Shown here one piece after another: positions 1 to 8,797 of a stretch of DNA of 16,687 nt (positions are counted from its first letter, which is position 1; each line of letters begins with the position of its first letter). Location: contig JADGJG010000554.1 of the NCBI GenBank assembly GCA_027596195.1, positions 1 through 16,687 on the forward strand, in the 5' to 3' direction. Source of the DNA: Podochytrium sp. JEL0797. Its lineage: Eukaryota > Chytridiomycota > Chytridiomycetes > Chytridiales > Chytriomycetaceae. Under the pieces are notes generated by a model. The model did no database searches. It worked only from the letters and a program-made list of their open reading frames with translations, and was not told where the DNA came from. The translations under genes were made by a program, and so were the position numbers.

Positions 1-179
1 TTTTTTGGAAATTCAATTTTATTTTATTTTGTTGTTGTACAGTCTAGTTTATTAAACTACGTAGCCCCCTAATTCTAGGGTAGATTTTAAAAAATGCGAT
101 TACAGGTTTTCAGATTTTTTCGCAGAACGAGAATTTGATCTAATCTTCCCTCTCCCAGGAGCTGGCTCAACATTTAAAT

Positions 180-1325
180 TTAACCAGACATGGCACCCCT
201 GGGCCTTTTGCTGATCGTTTGCCCACAATTCTTGCAAAAGTTATCCATCGCGCCAACAGCCTGGGAACACTTTTCACAAGAACAAATCGCCTTTGCAGTG
301 GCAATTGCATTGCTTGAAAATGCGTTATGTGACGCTATGTTGGGCAATTTGGCTTCCGAAGTGCGATCTGTTTTTGAATTTCCCGATTGGTTTGCTGATC
401 GGAAAAAATGCCAAGCCTGATTGTTGTCTTTGGCGGTGTTTTTCGTTGGAACCTCGCTGTTTTTGTAAACCTCATCTCTGAGATCCTCTACGAATTTCAT
501 TTATAAGACTTTTTTTGAACATCGAATTACAACTCACTGAATAGGATTTCTAGATTCATCATGCGAACGAATGTGTAATTCTGCACCGTGTAAACGACGT
601 TCATTTCCTGACAGGAAATTCTCAGAATTCTGCTTAATAAACACGCGAATCCTTACCAAATAATCTTGGCAAGTCAGATTCATGTACATCACGAACGAGT
701 TGATTATAATTGTGATAACCGAGCGCAAAACTGAAACGAAACACGCGCCAGGGTTGGTTTGCTTTCCCATACATAGCAAAAATAGTCATTTTACCGTTTT
801 CCTTGACCAATTGAAACCACATGGATTGGAATGAAAGCAGGCGGTTCGCTGGTTTCAGAAACATTGTCACAGACCCAGCTGTCGCGACCAAATCGCAAGC
901 AATGTCGGCAATCGTGCAATTTAATCCAGTCCATACGTTGTAGTTGTAGTTACAGACTTGCTCAACAGGGTCCCACGAGCCACCAGAGAGTATCAAATCA
1001 GCAATCGTACTTCCGATGCGATACAAAAATGCGAAAACTGCAACCACGCCATAAATTCTGTTCCTCCCGGTGACAACGTACGATTTGAATAGAATAAATA
1101 TATCTGCAAAATATGACGCGTTTTTTAGTTTGAAGTGTCAGGATAAACCCTCCCGTGAAGTTCATTCAAATAACGAACCAAACGTGACAAAATACGCGTG
1201 CAAAATCAAATTGCTCCACCAAACAACGACGACACAGTTGTTTTGCAGCAGAGGGACCGTCATAATAATCGCCGTGATGAAACTCATCATGGCTGCAAGG
1301 TTGAAAATGAAGATGAGACATGGCA
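180..1325 (-). CDS. Multi-pass (GPCR-like) membrane protein with C-terminal zinc ribbon, possibly 5'-truncated
   Basis: Five exons read on the minus strand: about 1325 (or ATG at 1290)-1179, 1103-795, 730-657, 607-538 and 487-180. The introns are 75, 64, 49 and 50 nt with GT-AG ends, and every phase matches, which strongly supports the model. From the ATG at 1290 the protein has 290 residues. It has about six hydrophobic segments, including VVVVWWSNLILHAYFVTF, YGVVAVFAFLYRIGS and LRSVITIIINSFVMYMNL. The tail carries CEKC...CKNC near residues 259-276, the spacing of a zinc-ribbon domain. The membrane part resembles a 7TM-like family I associate with chytrid genomes; ligand and function are unknown. 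The reading frame stays open upstream of 1290 to the edge of the KDZ repeat at 1325, so an N-terminal helix may have been lost to the insertion; otherwise the gene starts at 1290. A minus-strand AATAAA lies at 48-53. Confidence 0.72.
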
Positions 1326-1550
1326 CACCACGTTTTTCCTGGGCCACGGAAGAAAGATCCTATGGAACAAAATATTTTCACGGATCACCATCCGCAAAAT
1401 GCATGCATTTCACGTTCTATTTCGTGCATTTTCGCATGGCGCCATCACCACCGCATCTCCCTCAAACGAAAAACAAAGTCAAACTCTTTTCCAAACAACA
1501 CACACACCATCCCGCACCTGCACCAATGCCCCCCAAACGTCCAGCCAACG
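1325..1550 (+). repeat. Left terminal inverted repeat of KDZ element
   Basis: This stretch matches the reverse complement of 8571-8797 almost perfectly; the differences are a few positions around 1495-1516, including a one-base length change in the CA-rich tract. Identity stops abruptly outward at 1325 (ACACCACG is shared, the next base differs) and inward after CCAGCCAACG at 1550. It contains the start codon at 1526 and eight codons of the transposase. Palindromes inside it are AAATGCATGCATTT (1397-1410) and ATGGCGCCAT (1436-1445), plus a CGGAT/ATCCG stem at 1381-1394. These are candidate transposase-binding or promoter sites. Because the one-base indel shifts the upstream frame between arms, the region before 1526 is best read as untranslated. 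Confidence 0.85.
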
Positions 1551-4497
1551 GCATCAATCCTGATCCCAAGTCTAAACACACTCGTCTCCTCTTGCCAATG
1601 AACGGGCCGTTCAGTGCGGGGCTGGGCACCGCGCCGATTCATCTGCGGTATCTTGATCCCGCTGGCCGGCCCTACGATCCGACTCGTACGATTGTGCCCA
1701 CTGCCGTGCAACTGGCGAAACTCGAAGATGTCAGACAGTTTGGCCGCGAGCAGAAGGAGGCGGAGCGGAAAGCGGCGGACGACGCGGCGGCTGCTGCTGT
1801 CGGGGCACCTCACGTTGAGGCAGATGCGGTTGAGTACGACTTCATGGATCATGATGACGACCATGGGCCCATGTCCGAAAACGGCGATCGCAACAGCAAC
1901 CCCCCATCTCCTCGCAGCGACGCCAGCAGCGACGTGGGCAGCGACGATGCTGATTCTGCCGATCCTGTCGATCTTATCGACGAGCCCTGGAGATTCATGG
2001 GCATCCACCAATTGCCCTTCGTTGTGACGCCTGCCGAGACTCTGACCAAATACGAACGTGCCCGTCGAAATCTCATGGACGGCTTTCAGCACATCGAATC
2101 AGCGCTGGTGGCCACACTGTCTCTATTCATCACCCCGAATCTGCGCAACGAGGCGTGCTGCCATGACAAATGCAAAGCAGTGGTTCATGCCCGCTGCTTC
2201 TCCTGCCGCTCTTTGTCCCTGCCCTCCACTTTCTGTCTCGATCATGCAAAGTACCATGCCCACAAGTCTTACTGCCACCACGTTGAGGACTCTTCTGGAA
2301 CTCGTATCACAACCGCCGAAAGAATTATTGATTGTTGCGACGCGGCTCGAGCTTCCAGCCACGATTTCCGATCAATGTTGCATTCATTCTCGTCACAACA
2401 TGTGCAACAGTGTGTTCGAGTACGTCTCTGCCGAGTGCACTCGGATTCTGCCCCCATCACTTTGATGCGCGAGGGATTCATGGCTTGCGGAGTCACCAAA
2501 CCTGGTGCATTATTTTTTTGTGTGTGTTGCTGCTTTGACAATGCACTCACCCAATCAATTAGGTCACGCTTTTTCAATTTCGATGGTTCATTTGGGTCTC
2601 AAAATGCGCGCCAAGGGAATGGCGTATCAAACAATTGCTGAGGTGTTCATGGACTCCGACACGAAGGGCGCTCGCCAATTGAATCTCTACACCCCATTCA
2701 TGGATGCCATTCGCCAATATGCTGGTCTTCCTCATCGAATTCGCCATGGATTGCTGACTGAGGAAACTGTGGACCAGTTTGGGTCGTCGAAAACCACGTG
2801 CCCTTCTTGCATGGGGACGTGTAATTCCACATCGCCATTCGTTTTTGTGAGTACTCCATGGCTGTTTCATTTCTTTTCTGACTGTTGGCTGCAGACAATT
2901 GATGGCTTCAAATCGGCCAAACACTTCAAGCATGGAGGTGGGACTCATGGGTTCTTCAAATGGCTTGCTTCATTCTTCTCAAAACCTGGTGTGGACCATG
3001 TTGAGGCAGCAAAACAAGCGGGTCGAGTTGTTCCTCAGGGGGCTTCTGGGTGTGGTGGAAACTTTGTGGCTGGATCGGATGCGGAAAAGGTGGGAAGCAA
3101 GTATCTGGATGTGGGAATGATTGTGCATATGGACTGCCGGCATGACCTCGTTTTGAAAACATTTGGTGGGTGTGGTTTTCTCTTGTTTTGCTGTCGCTGA
3201 TTTTGTTTGAACAGACGCATCAACGGAAAAAATGGTGTATGCTGACACGTGTGTCGCTTGGGCTCGTGACAACTTTCCGAACCGTCGCATTGTCTTTGGG
3301 TATGATGTCGTTTGTAAATGGGTGTCCCATGCACGCGTGAGTTGGTTCTGCTTGGTTGTTTTGTGGTTTTTGTTTTGCTCATTCTTCCCTTACACAGGTG
3401 TATGGACTCGGGCTACCATATATCTACTTCATGCCGGCCATGCACGTTTATGCTCATGGTATCGATTGTCAGTGTCGTTATGGGCCACACGTGATTTTGG
3501 GGTTGGGATGGAGCATCAATGGCGAAGGCCACGAGCGCTTTAATGCATGGCTGTCGAAATCCATTGGGCTGACTGTTTCGGAGACGCATGAAAACCGCCA
3601 CTTGGACATTGCCCTTGTGGTGGAAGACTACAACATCACAAAACTGAAGGGATTGGTGCAGTGGACGAAAGGTGTTTTGAAGACAAACTTGAAGCGGCTG
3701 CGTGCGATTGCTGTTGAGTTTGGTCCTGCAACAATTACCTCCCGTGACCCGTATGTAGATGTCATTGCTCGCAACCGGAGGACCCGAGCACTGGTTGCTC
3801 GCAAAGTCGAACGCGTCATTAACAACCCGACCCATGCTGAACAACATGAATCGTCTCGAGTAAAGCTGTCAAATCTTGTTCGCATTATTGTTTCAATGGA
3901 GCACAAGTTGAACTTGAAAGTTGGCACCACCATTGCTTCTCAAATGCGGACCTCACTCCAAGCACATTACGAGACAGTGGCCCATCAAATGCGAGAGCAC
4001 AATGGAAAGTGACATTTGTTTATTAATTACATCTCGTTGAATTCTAATGAATCTGGCTTATCGAACTTTCAGTGTCGTTTCCTGAATCTCCGCTTACCAT
4101 GAAGGCAATCCGTGAGCATTTGATTGTGTCGCTTGGAGATGAGGAGAATGTTATGACTCGGTTTTGGCGCTGTGTGGAGGACTTGTACCATCATCGCGAG
4201 CACTTGAAGAATTTGATTGACTTTTATGGGGAGCGGGAGGAACAGTTTTGGCGCGTGAGCATGGGTCATATTGATGGGTTGGGTGTGGGGGAATGTCAAG
4301 ATGCAGCGATATATTTGGCCACGAAATCGAAAAGAATGGAGGCGTTTTTTGTTGAGGAAGCACGGGGGCTGTTGCAGAGGGTGTTTGGTACATGTGATGC
4401 AGAAGGTCGGTTTGCAGCTTCTCATTTGGACCAGGTGGAAAGAGCATTGGCAACTGATGCTTTGGAAAACCAGCATTCATTTAACAATGTGGATTAG
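1526..4497 (+). CDS. KDZ-family transposase, C-terminal exon out of frame
   Basis: Exons are 1526-2504, 2563-2846, 2895-3165, 3215-3336, 3398-4008 and 4073-4497. The introns are 58, 48, 49, 61 and 64 nt, all GT-AG. The protein starts MPPKRPAN, has an acidic low-complexity stretch (about residues 95-155) and a Cys/His cluster at residues 211-252 (CC...C...C..C...C..H), like the zinc clusters that precede KDZ catalytic domains. Next come LMREGFMACGVTKPGHAFS, then the RNase H-fold motifs: TIDGFKS (D424), GMIVHMDCRHD, FGYDVVCKW (D542), LPYIYFMPAMHVYAHGI and INGEGHERF (E595/E598). D424, D542 and a Glu of the last motif are the likely catalytic triad. The first five exons join in phase. The last exon encodes a convincing helical continuation (KAIREHLIVSLGDEENVMTR) but splicing at 4009-4072 gives a stop four codons later, implying a one-base loss near the donor. 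Unspliced, translation stops at 4012 after 756 residues. The start at 1526 is chosen because the upstream open frame is not conserved between repeat arms. Confidence 0.82.
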
Positions 4498-4502
4498 AAG
4501 GC

Positions 4503-4612
4503 TGTATGTGTGGAGGTGTGTGTGTGTGTGTGTGGAGCTGGAGGTGTTCTTGTGGAATGTGTGTTTTTGTGGAGGTGTGTGTGTGTGGAGGTGTGTGTCT
4601 ATGGCTGCTATC
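4503..4612 (+). repeat. TG-rich microsatellite after the transposase
   Basis: The sequence is dominated by (GT)n runs and repeated GTGGAGGTGTGTG units immediately downstream of the stop at 4497. It would lie in the transposase 3' UTR. It is a simple-sequence tract and no coding role is apparent. Confidence 0.85.
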
Positions 4613-5778
4613 TCAAGGATCTCATGTTTATTTTTGTTTTATTTGAATGATATTTTTTCAATTATGATGTTCCTGTTGAATCATAATAGTCTGTGACGAC
4701 TTGGCTGGGAATGAGGGCTAATGAGGGAGGTCTGACTGTTTGAGTGCCCGAAAATTTCAGTCCAATCGCCTTAAAACCACGCCCAATCAATTCAACAAGG
4801 TGTGTTTACTTAATACATTCATTTTGAGTGATGTGTTGGGAAGCGGTCAGGTCACATCACATCGCGTTCGAGTCCAAAAAATGGCATTAGGTGTCCAACT
4901 GCATTTCCATAACCAAAACGTATCACTCCATATATGTTAGCTATATACATCTGATGAACTATTTCCACGGATGGAATTTCGAATATCACGTAATTCCATG
5001 GCTCTATTCAGCAGCTTGGGCGACGGCGAAGCAATTTTTTAACGCAATCGACTCGGGAGCACTCCCAATAGATTCAGCTTAGTTTGTTTACCCTTTCCAT
5101 TGATTTTGAGAGAAGTGTTAAAAAACCGTCGCGTTCGTTTTCAACAACAGACTATGTTGCATTGTGTCGTGCGCACCTGTTACCCTGCAACGAAATTGTA
5201 TTCCACATCCAAGAACGCCTCATAACTTCTTTATATAAGTCTAATGAACAACTGACATATGGATGAGAGTGAATACAGCGTGATTCCATCACACTGGACG
5301 CGACTTTTCACAATTTCTCAGTCAGTCTCACAGTTCCACGACTCTCTGAAGGAACCACACGCGATCAACGCTCGGAGATTCCACATAACACAATACATAT
5401 ATATACAATAAGTAACTTGACAAGGTTTGGCGGCCAAATATTTAGAATCTGTGCTTTGAGAGCAGATTTCAGGTGATTTTCTCAACGTCCTGGGAAACCC
5501 TGTAGACTTCCCGGACAGTCAAAAGCAAAGCCAATCACGTAGAACCCATCATTTCATATTATAAATATCACTATAAATGACATCACAGAGTGCTTGGAAG
5601 ATAGAACCCGCATCTGGCTGCCATGCCAGCACCGGAAATCAAGTCGCGTCTTCACCCAGACAGAAGCACAACTATGTCGCACTGCTAAATAAGTGAATAC
5701 TAGCTTTTAAACAGCTCTTTATAATGGTACTAACTAACTCAAGCCACACACAGAGGATTAACAAGCAGGGCTATTTAT
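4613..5778. other. Element interior without a recognisable gene
   Basis: About 1.2 kb that is AT-richer than the neighbouring genes. Open frames on both strands are under 70 codons and show no motif I recognise. There are TATA-like strings at about 5228-5236 and 5397-5407 (ATATATATAC), but no downstream gene that they clearly serve. This could be the transposase 3' region, decayed cargo or plain filler inside the transposon. I cannot assign any function. Confidence 0.5.
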
Positions 5779-5976
5779 TCAACGCAACACAAATTCATCA
5801 TAACAATCCTCCGTCTCCTGCTCAGCGTCTTTGGTGCGCTTCTCAGGTTCGCGGCTTGGATCGCGATACCGTTTTCTCCAAGCATACGAGTACGCGACGA
5901 GGGGCATGTTTTTACGTGTCGTACATGTCTGATTCGTCCAGTGTGCATTCGCTTCATTGTCTGGTCGCGAGGTCGT
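5779..5976 (-). pseudogene. Possible 3'-terminal exon or gene remnant, family unknown
   Basis: A 65-codon minus-strand open stretch ends at TGA 5781-5779, with an AATAAA overlapping the stop (5779-5774). The translation is charged and protein-like (NMPLVAYSYAWRKRYRDP followed by SREPEKRTKDAEQ). There is no good start, so it would be a last exon or a decayed remnant. The 13-bp string CAACGCAACACAA next to a TTATT polyadenylation motif here (5780-5792) recurs at the 3' end of the accessory gene (6982-6994), hinting that both are 3' ends of related or duplicated transcripts. I could not connect it to upstream exons, so the call is weak. Confidence 0.22.
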
Positions 5977-6960
5977 TCACGCTGTTGGTATGGCAACAGA
6001 ATCTCTTGTGGTAGGAGGACAGATGATCCTCCATCTCACTCCTTAGATTCGACACGGCATCGCCTTCTGGGGTGCAGCCCAGCGGGCACTCGAATCGGAA
6101 ACCAATCCGAAGATGGAAAAAAAAACCTCAAAACAAAAACCTCCTTTCCGCCCGAATGCAACAGCGCACCAAACACGACCAACAGAGGTACACTCGCTGC
6201 CAAGAGGACATCACTACCTACTCTGCTGCCCGTTGTTGAGCCCAGCGTTTCCCCGGAACCGCCCGCGCAGGTATGAATTGCCAAATCAGGCGGTCCGCTT
6301 TCTCATCCGATCTCCCTTATTTCCAGTTTCTGGACACCAACCGCGCAAGATGAATGAGACAGAAGCCCAACCGGATACCTCGCACGTGCCCGCCGGCGCC
6401 GACATTAAAAAGCTCTGTCCCGCCCGCCAACCGCACCACAGTCCTGCTTCAGCCCAAAAACGATAGTAGCAGTATTTCCACCACTGGGGGTTCACTCATC
6501 CACACCATCTGCGTAATACCCGCCTTTTTTTGGTGAGCCCAACTAGCCCCCCTTCCTTTCCCTCGTCATCCTCCTCTTCACTTCCAATTCAACCCCGTAT
6601 TCTTGCCACCAACACGTTGAGAATTGGGGCTTCGCGTTCCCCTACAACCACCTGCCCCTGTTTCATCCGCCACAAGCCCGCTTCAATCAGTCGAAAACAG
6701 TCACCTAAGTCACGCCCACGCAGGCCTGTTCCACTTGCGTACAAGACATTATTGTTGTTGCAGGATCTCAACTGGTGAACCCAACCGCCAATCCTCAGAT
6801 CGGGCTGAATGACGCACAATCATTTCGAATCTCGGACGTCGATTTTGCGGTCGTCGACCTCGCCCCCCTCGCTCGCCATTTGTTGCAGCCATATTTTCTG
6901 GTGCTTTGTATTCTCTGTTCGCCGTCCTTGAAGTTTTTCAATTCAATAATCTCGAAATAA
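5977..6960. other. Interior region with broken coding-like frames on both strands
   Basis: Several 40-90 codon open stretches overlap on both strands and none is complete. On the plus strand, an open frame over about 6010-6270 ends at a good donor (GCAG|GTATGA, 6271) and a matching acceptor TTTCCAG lies near 6326. The last plus-strand stretch ends at TAA 6958-6960, overlapping an AATAAA (6956-6961), facing the accessory gene tail to tail. On the minus strand there is a well-placed ATG at about 6888 beginning MASEGGEVDDRKIDVRDSK, but its frame closes after 19 codons. The mixture looks like a decayed gene or an intron-rich gene that I cannot resolve. Confidence 0.3.
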
Positions 6961-6995
6961 AACGCATGACCCTTTTATTCTCAACGCAACACAAT

Positions 6996-8595
6996 CTATT
7001 CCAATTCAAAATTCTGCACAACAACCCCTTCCTTTTCTACGATTTTGAGGCTCGTTCTTGTGAATGAATGAATATCAATCTCAAATTTGAGGCGGGGCAA
7101 ACTCTTTTCGATGGCAGTCAAGTCCTCGTCAGGCCAACTGTCGTTGTCATAACCGGACTTGCGAACTGAGGGAAAGTTTCTCATCACCAATCCAGCCATT
7201 TTCCCGGTGCTGATTTCCTTCCACTCGAGCTGAGGCAATCGCTTGAAACCTGTCAACTCAGGACATTTAGAGGAAGCAAAAGGAAGATTCTCACCAGAAT
7301 TATCCAGTGCAGCATTCAAACAACCAAGAATCGCCAATTTCGCTGCCTTCCTACGTTCCCCACTAGTTGGCTTACGTGTCAAGGCTTGAAGTCTTTGTTT
7401 CTGCAGCACTACTCCAGCCTGTCGCGCTTCGGAAGAGAAAACGTGGAAAGGATGGATGGTACCCAAGGTATTGTGGTAAAATTCGCCGACAGCAGCTCCG
7501 GCACCCTCTAACAGTGAGCATTTGTGAGTTTAAAAAAACAAGCCGAGATCAAATAAAATACCTGAGCACTCCCATGCACCAACTCCATGCTGGAAATCAA
7601 TCCAGTAACCCATGAAATCGATGCCATATTTTCCTTAAATTGAAATGACGTTAAAAACTCATACTGGGCCTTGGGGCTCAAATTACGTACCAGCTTCTTT
7701 GATTGCCTGCTGCAGGTTCTCGAAAGCCAACTGCTTGTACTGCTCGACCTCTCGTTCGGACAACACAATCTCCTCGGTCGGCTTGTATCCCGCCATCGCA
7801 ATCTCCAGCATGTCCTCGCATTTTTTCTTCAGGGCGCGATCTTCCTCCGTCTCGCCAGCCATCATGCGTTGATACTCCGTCTGATCCCTCTCATCCTTCC
7901 CTTCTTCAATAATTTTTGCCAATCCGAACAGTTCTGCTTTTGCACGCTTCGCTGGTTTGAATTCCGGATCCCTCGCTCTCAATGCAACATTCTCATCACG
8001 AATCTCGCGCCCCTTCTGCTTCAAGTACATGCGATACATGGTGGGCTTGGTGATCCTCTTCTCGACCGTTTTGATGATCGGCATGGGCAAACACGTGGTG
8101 ACAGAGGTTTGAGATGGTCCTGCAGTTGGTTGTTGAACAAATCCAGCCACGTTGCAGGTGTTGAGGGTGGAACCCAATGCGATGAGTTGGTCGGTCGGGG
8201 AAGCTTGACAAGCTGCTGCTGTCGTGGTGTCTGGTTTGGCAGCCGCTTTCTTAGCGAGAAATCTTGCTTTGCCGACGTAGTTTTGAATGAATTGCTGTAG
8301 GTGTGTGAGAGCTGGAGGAGAGGATTGGCAAAAGACTGTTGTTCACCTTCACGTCCTGCTTGTCGACATTGAATCGCACAGCCAGAGATTCAAACAGTGT
8401 GTCGGACGTCGTAGTGAGCTGTCCTGTTTGGACCATGGATCTCAGGGTGTTTTGGTCGTCCAAGTCAAACTTTGACTTCCTCGATTTGTTCTGAAGCCGT
8501 TCATTAGCGGCGACGTTTACATCTTGATAGAACCGAATTTAGCTTACTGAGGATGATGAGGGCGAGGAGACGTTGGCTGGACGTTTGGGGGGCAT
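6996..8595 (-). CDS. Accessory protein of the KDZ element, family unknown (weak HMG-box-like region)
   Basis: Five exons: 8595-8548, 8490-8347, 8294-7691, 7633-7562 and 7507-6996. The introns are 57, 52, 57 and 54 nt, all GT-AG, and every junction is in phase, giving 459 residues. It begins MPPKRPAN, encoded inside the right repeat, like the transposase. After a basic Ser-rich start come a predicted helical segment (TLFESLAVRFNVDKQDVKQF), a low-complexity linker and a basic segment at about residues 143-210 (KRITKPTMYRMYLKQKGREI onward) that loosely resembles an HMG box. A Lys/Glu-rich helical region and a C-terminal part with GIDFMGYWIDF, TIHPFHVF and LEWKEISTGKMAGLVMRNFP follow. I do not recognise the C-terminal part. 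Its place inside the repeats and its shared upstream region suggest co-expression with the transposase, perhaps as a DNA-binding partner; that role is inference. Minus-strand AATAAA at 6979-6974. Confidence 0.78.
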
Positions 8596-8797
8596 TGGTG
8601 CAGGTCCGGGATGGTGTGTGTTTTGTTTTGGAAAAGAGTTTGACTTTGTTTTTCGTTTGAGGGAGATGCGGTGGTGATGGCGCCATGCGAAAATGCACGA
8701 AATAGAACGTGAAATGCATGCATTTTGCGGATGGTGATCCGTGAAAATATTTTGTTCCATAGGATCTTTCTTCCGTGGCCCAGGAAAAACGTGGTGT
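8571..8797 (-). repeat. Right terminal inverted repeat of KDZ element
   Basis: Reverse-complement partner of 1325-1550. It includes the ATG at 8595 and the first eight codons (MPPKRPAN) of the accessory gene, so both element genes begin with the same promoter region and the same N-terminus. Just outside, from 8798, the sequence becomes unrelated and contains a short GA microsatellite at about 8820-8838. Confidence 0.85.

Larger units (their letters stand above)
1325..8797. mobile_element. Two-gene KDZ-family DNA transposon with ~226-bp terminal inverted repeats
   Basis: The unit is bounded by inverted repeats at 1325-1550 and 8571-8797 that differ at only a few positions. It encloses a KDZ transposase reading inward from the left arm and an unrelated multi-exon gene reading inward from the right arm. 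KDZ elements are cut-and-paste DNA transposons with an RNase H-like DDE transposase, known from fungi and other eukaryotes. The near identity of the arms suggests recent insertion or recent arm homogenisation, but the transposase shows a probable frameshift. I see no clear target-site duplication: the left flank ends AGACATGGC and the right flank begins TGTTTTTTGAACG. The outer limits could therefore be off by some bases, or one end may be damaged. The left end touches the 5' side of the membrane-protein gene at 180-1325. Confidence 0.72.

Noticed and set aside
1070..1525. Upstream extension of the transposase open frame by about 150 codons
   Set aside because: It overlaps the antisense membrane-protein exons and the repeat arm. 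The equivalent frame is shifted in the other arm by a one-base length change, so it is not conserved as protein.
2340..2465. Alternative frame in transposase exon 1 (CCIHSRHNMCNSVFEYVSA)
   Set aside because: Using it would need two compensating frame changes; the main frame is open and joins the conserved LMREGF motif directly.
4850..4900. tRNA- or SINE-like B-box string (GTTCGAGTCC)
   Set aside because: No matching A box, acceptor stem or cloverleaf could be found around it; probably chance.
6996..8595. Accessory gene as a TET/JBP dioxygenase, which is known to travel with KDZ elements in fungi
   Set aside because: The spliced protein shows no HxD...H iron-binding or 2-oxoglutarate-binding motif and does not resemble that fold.
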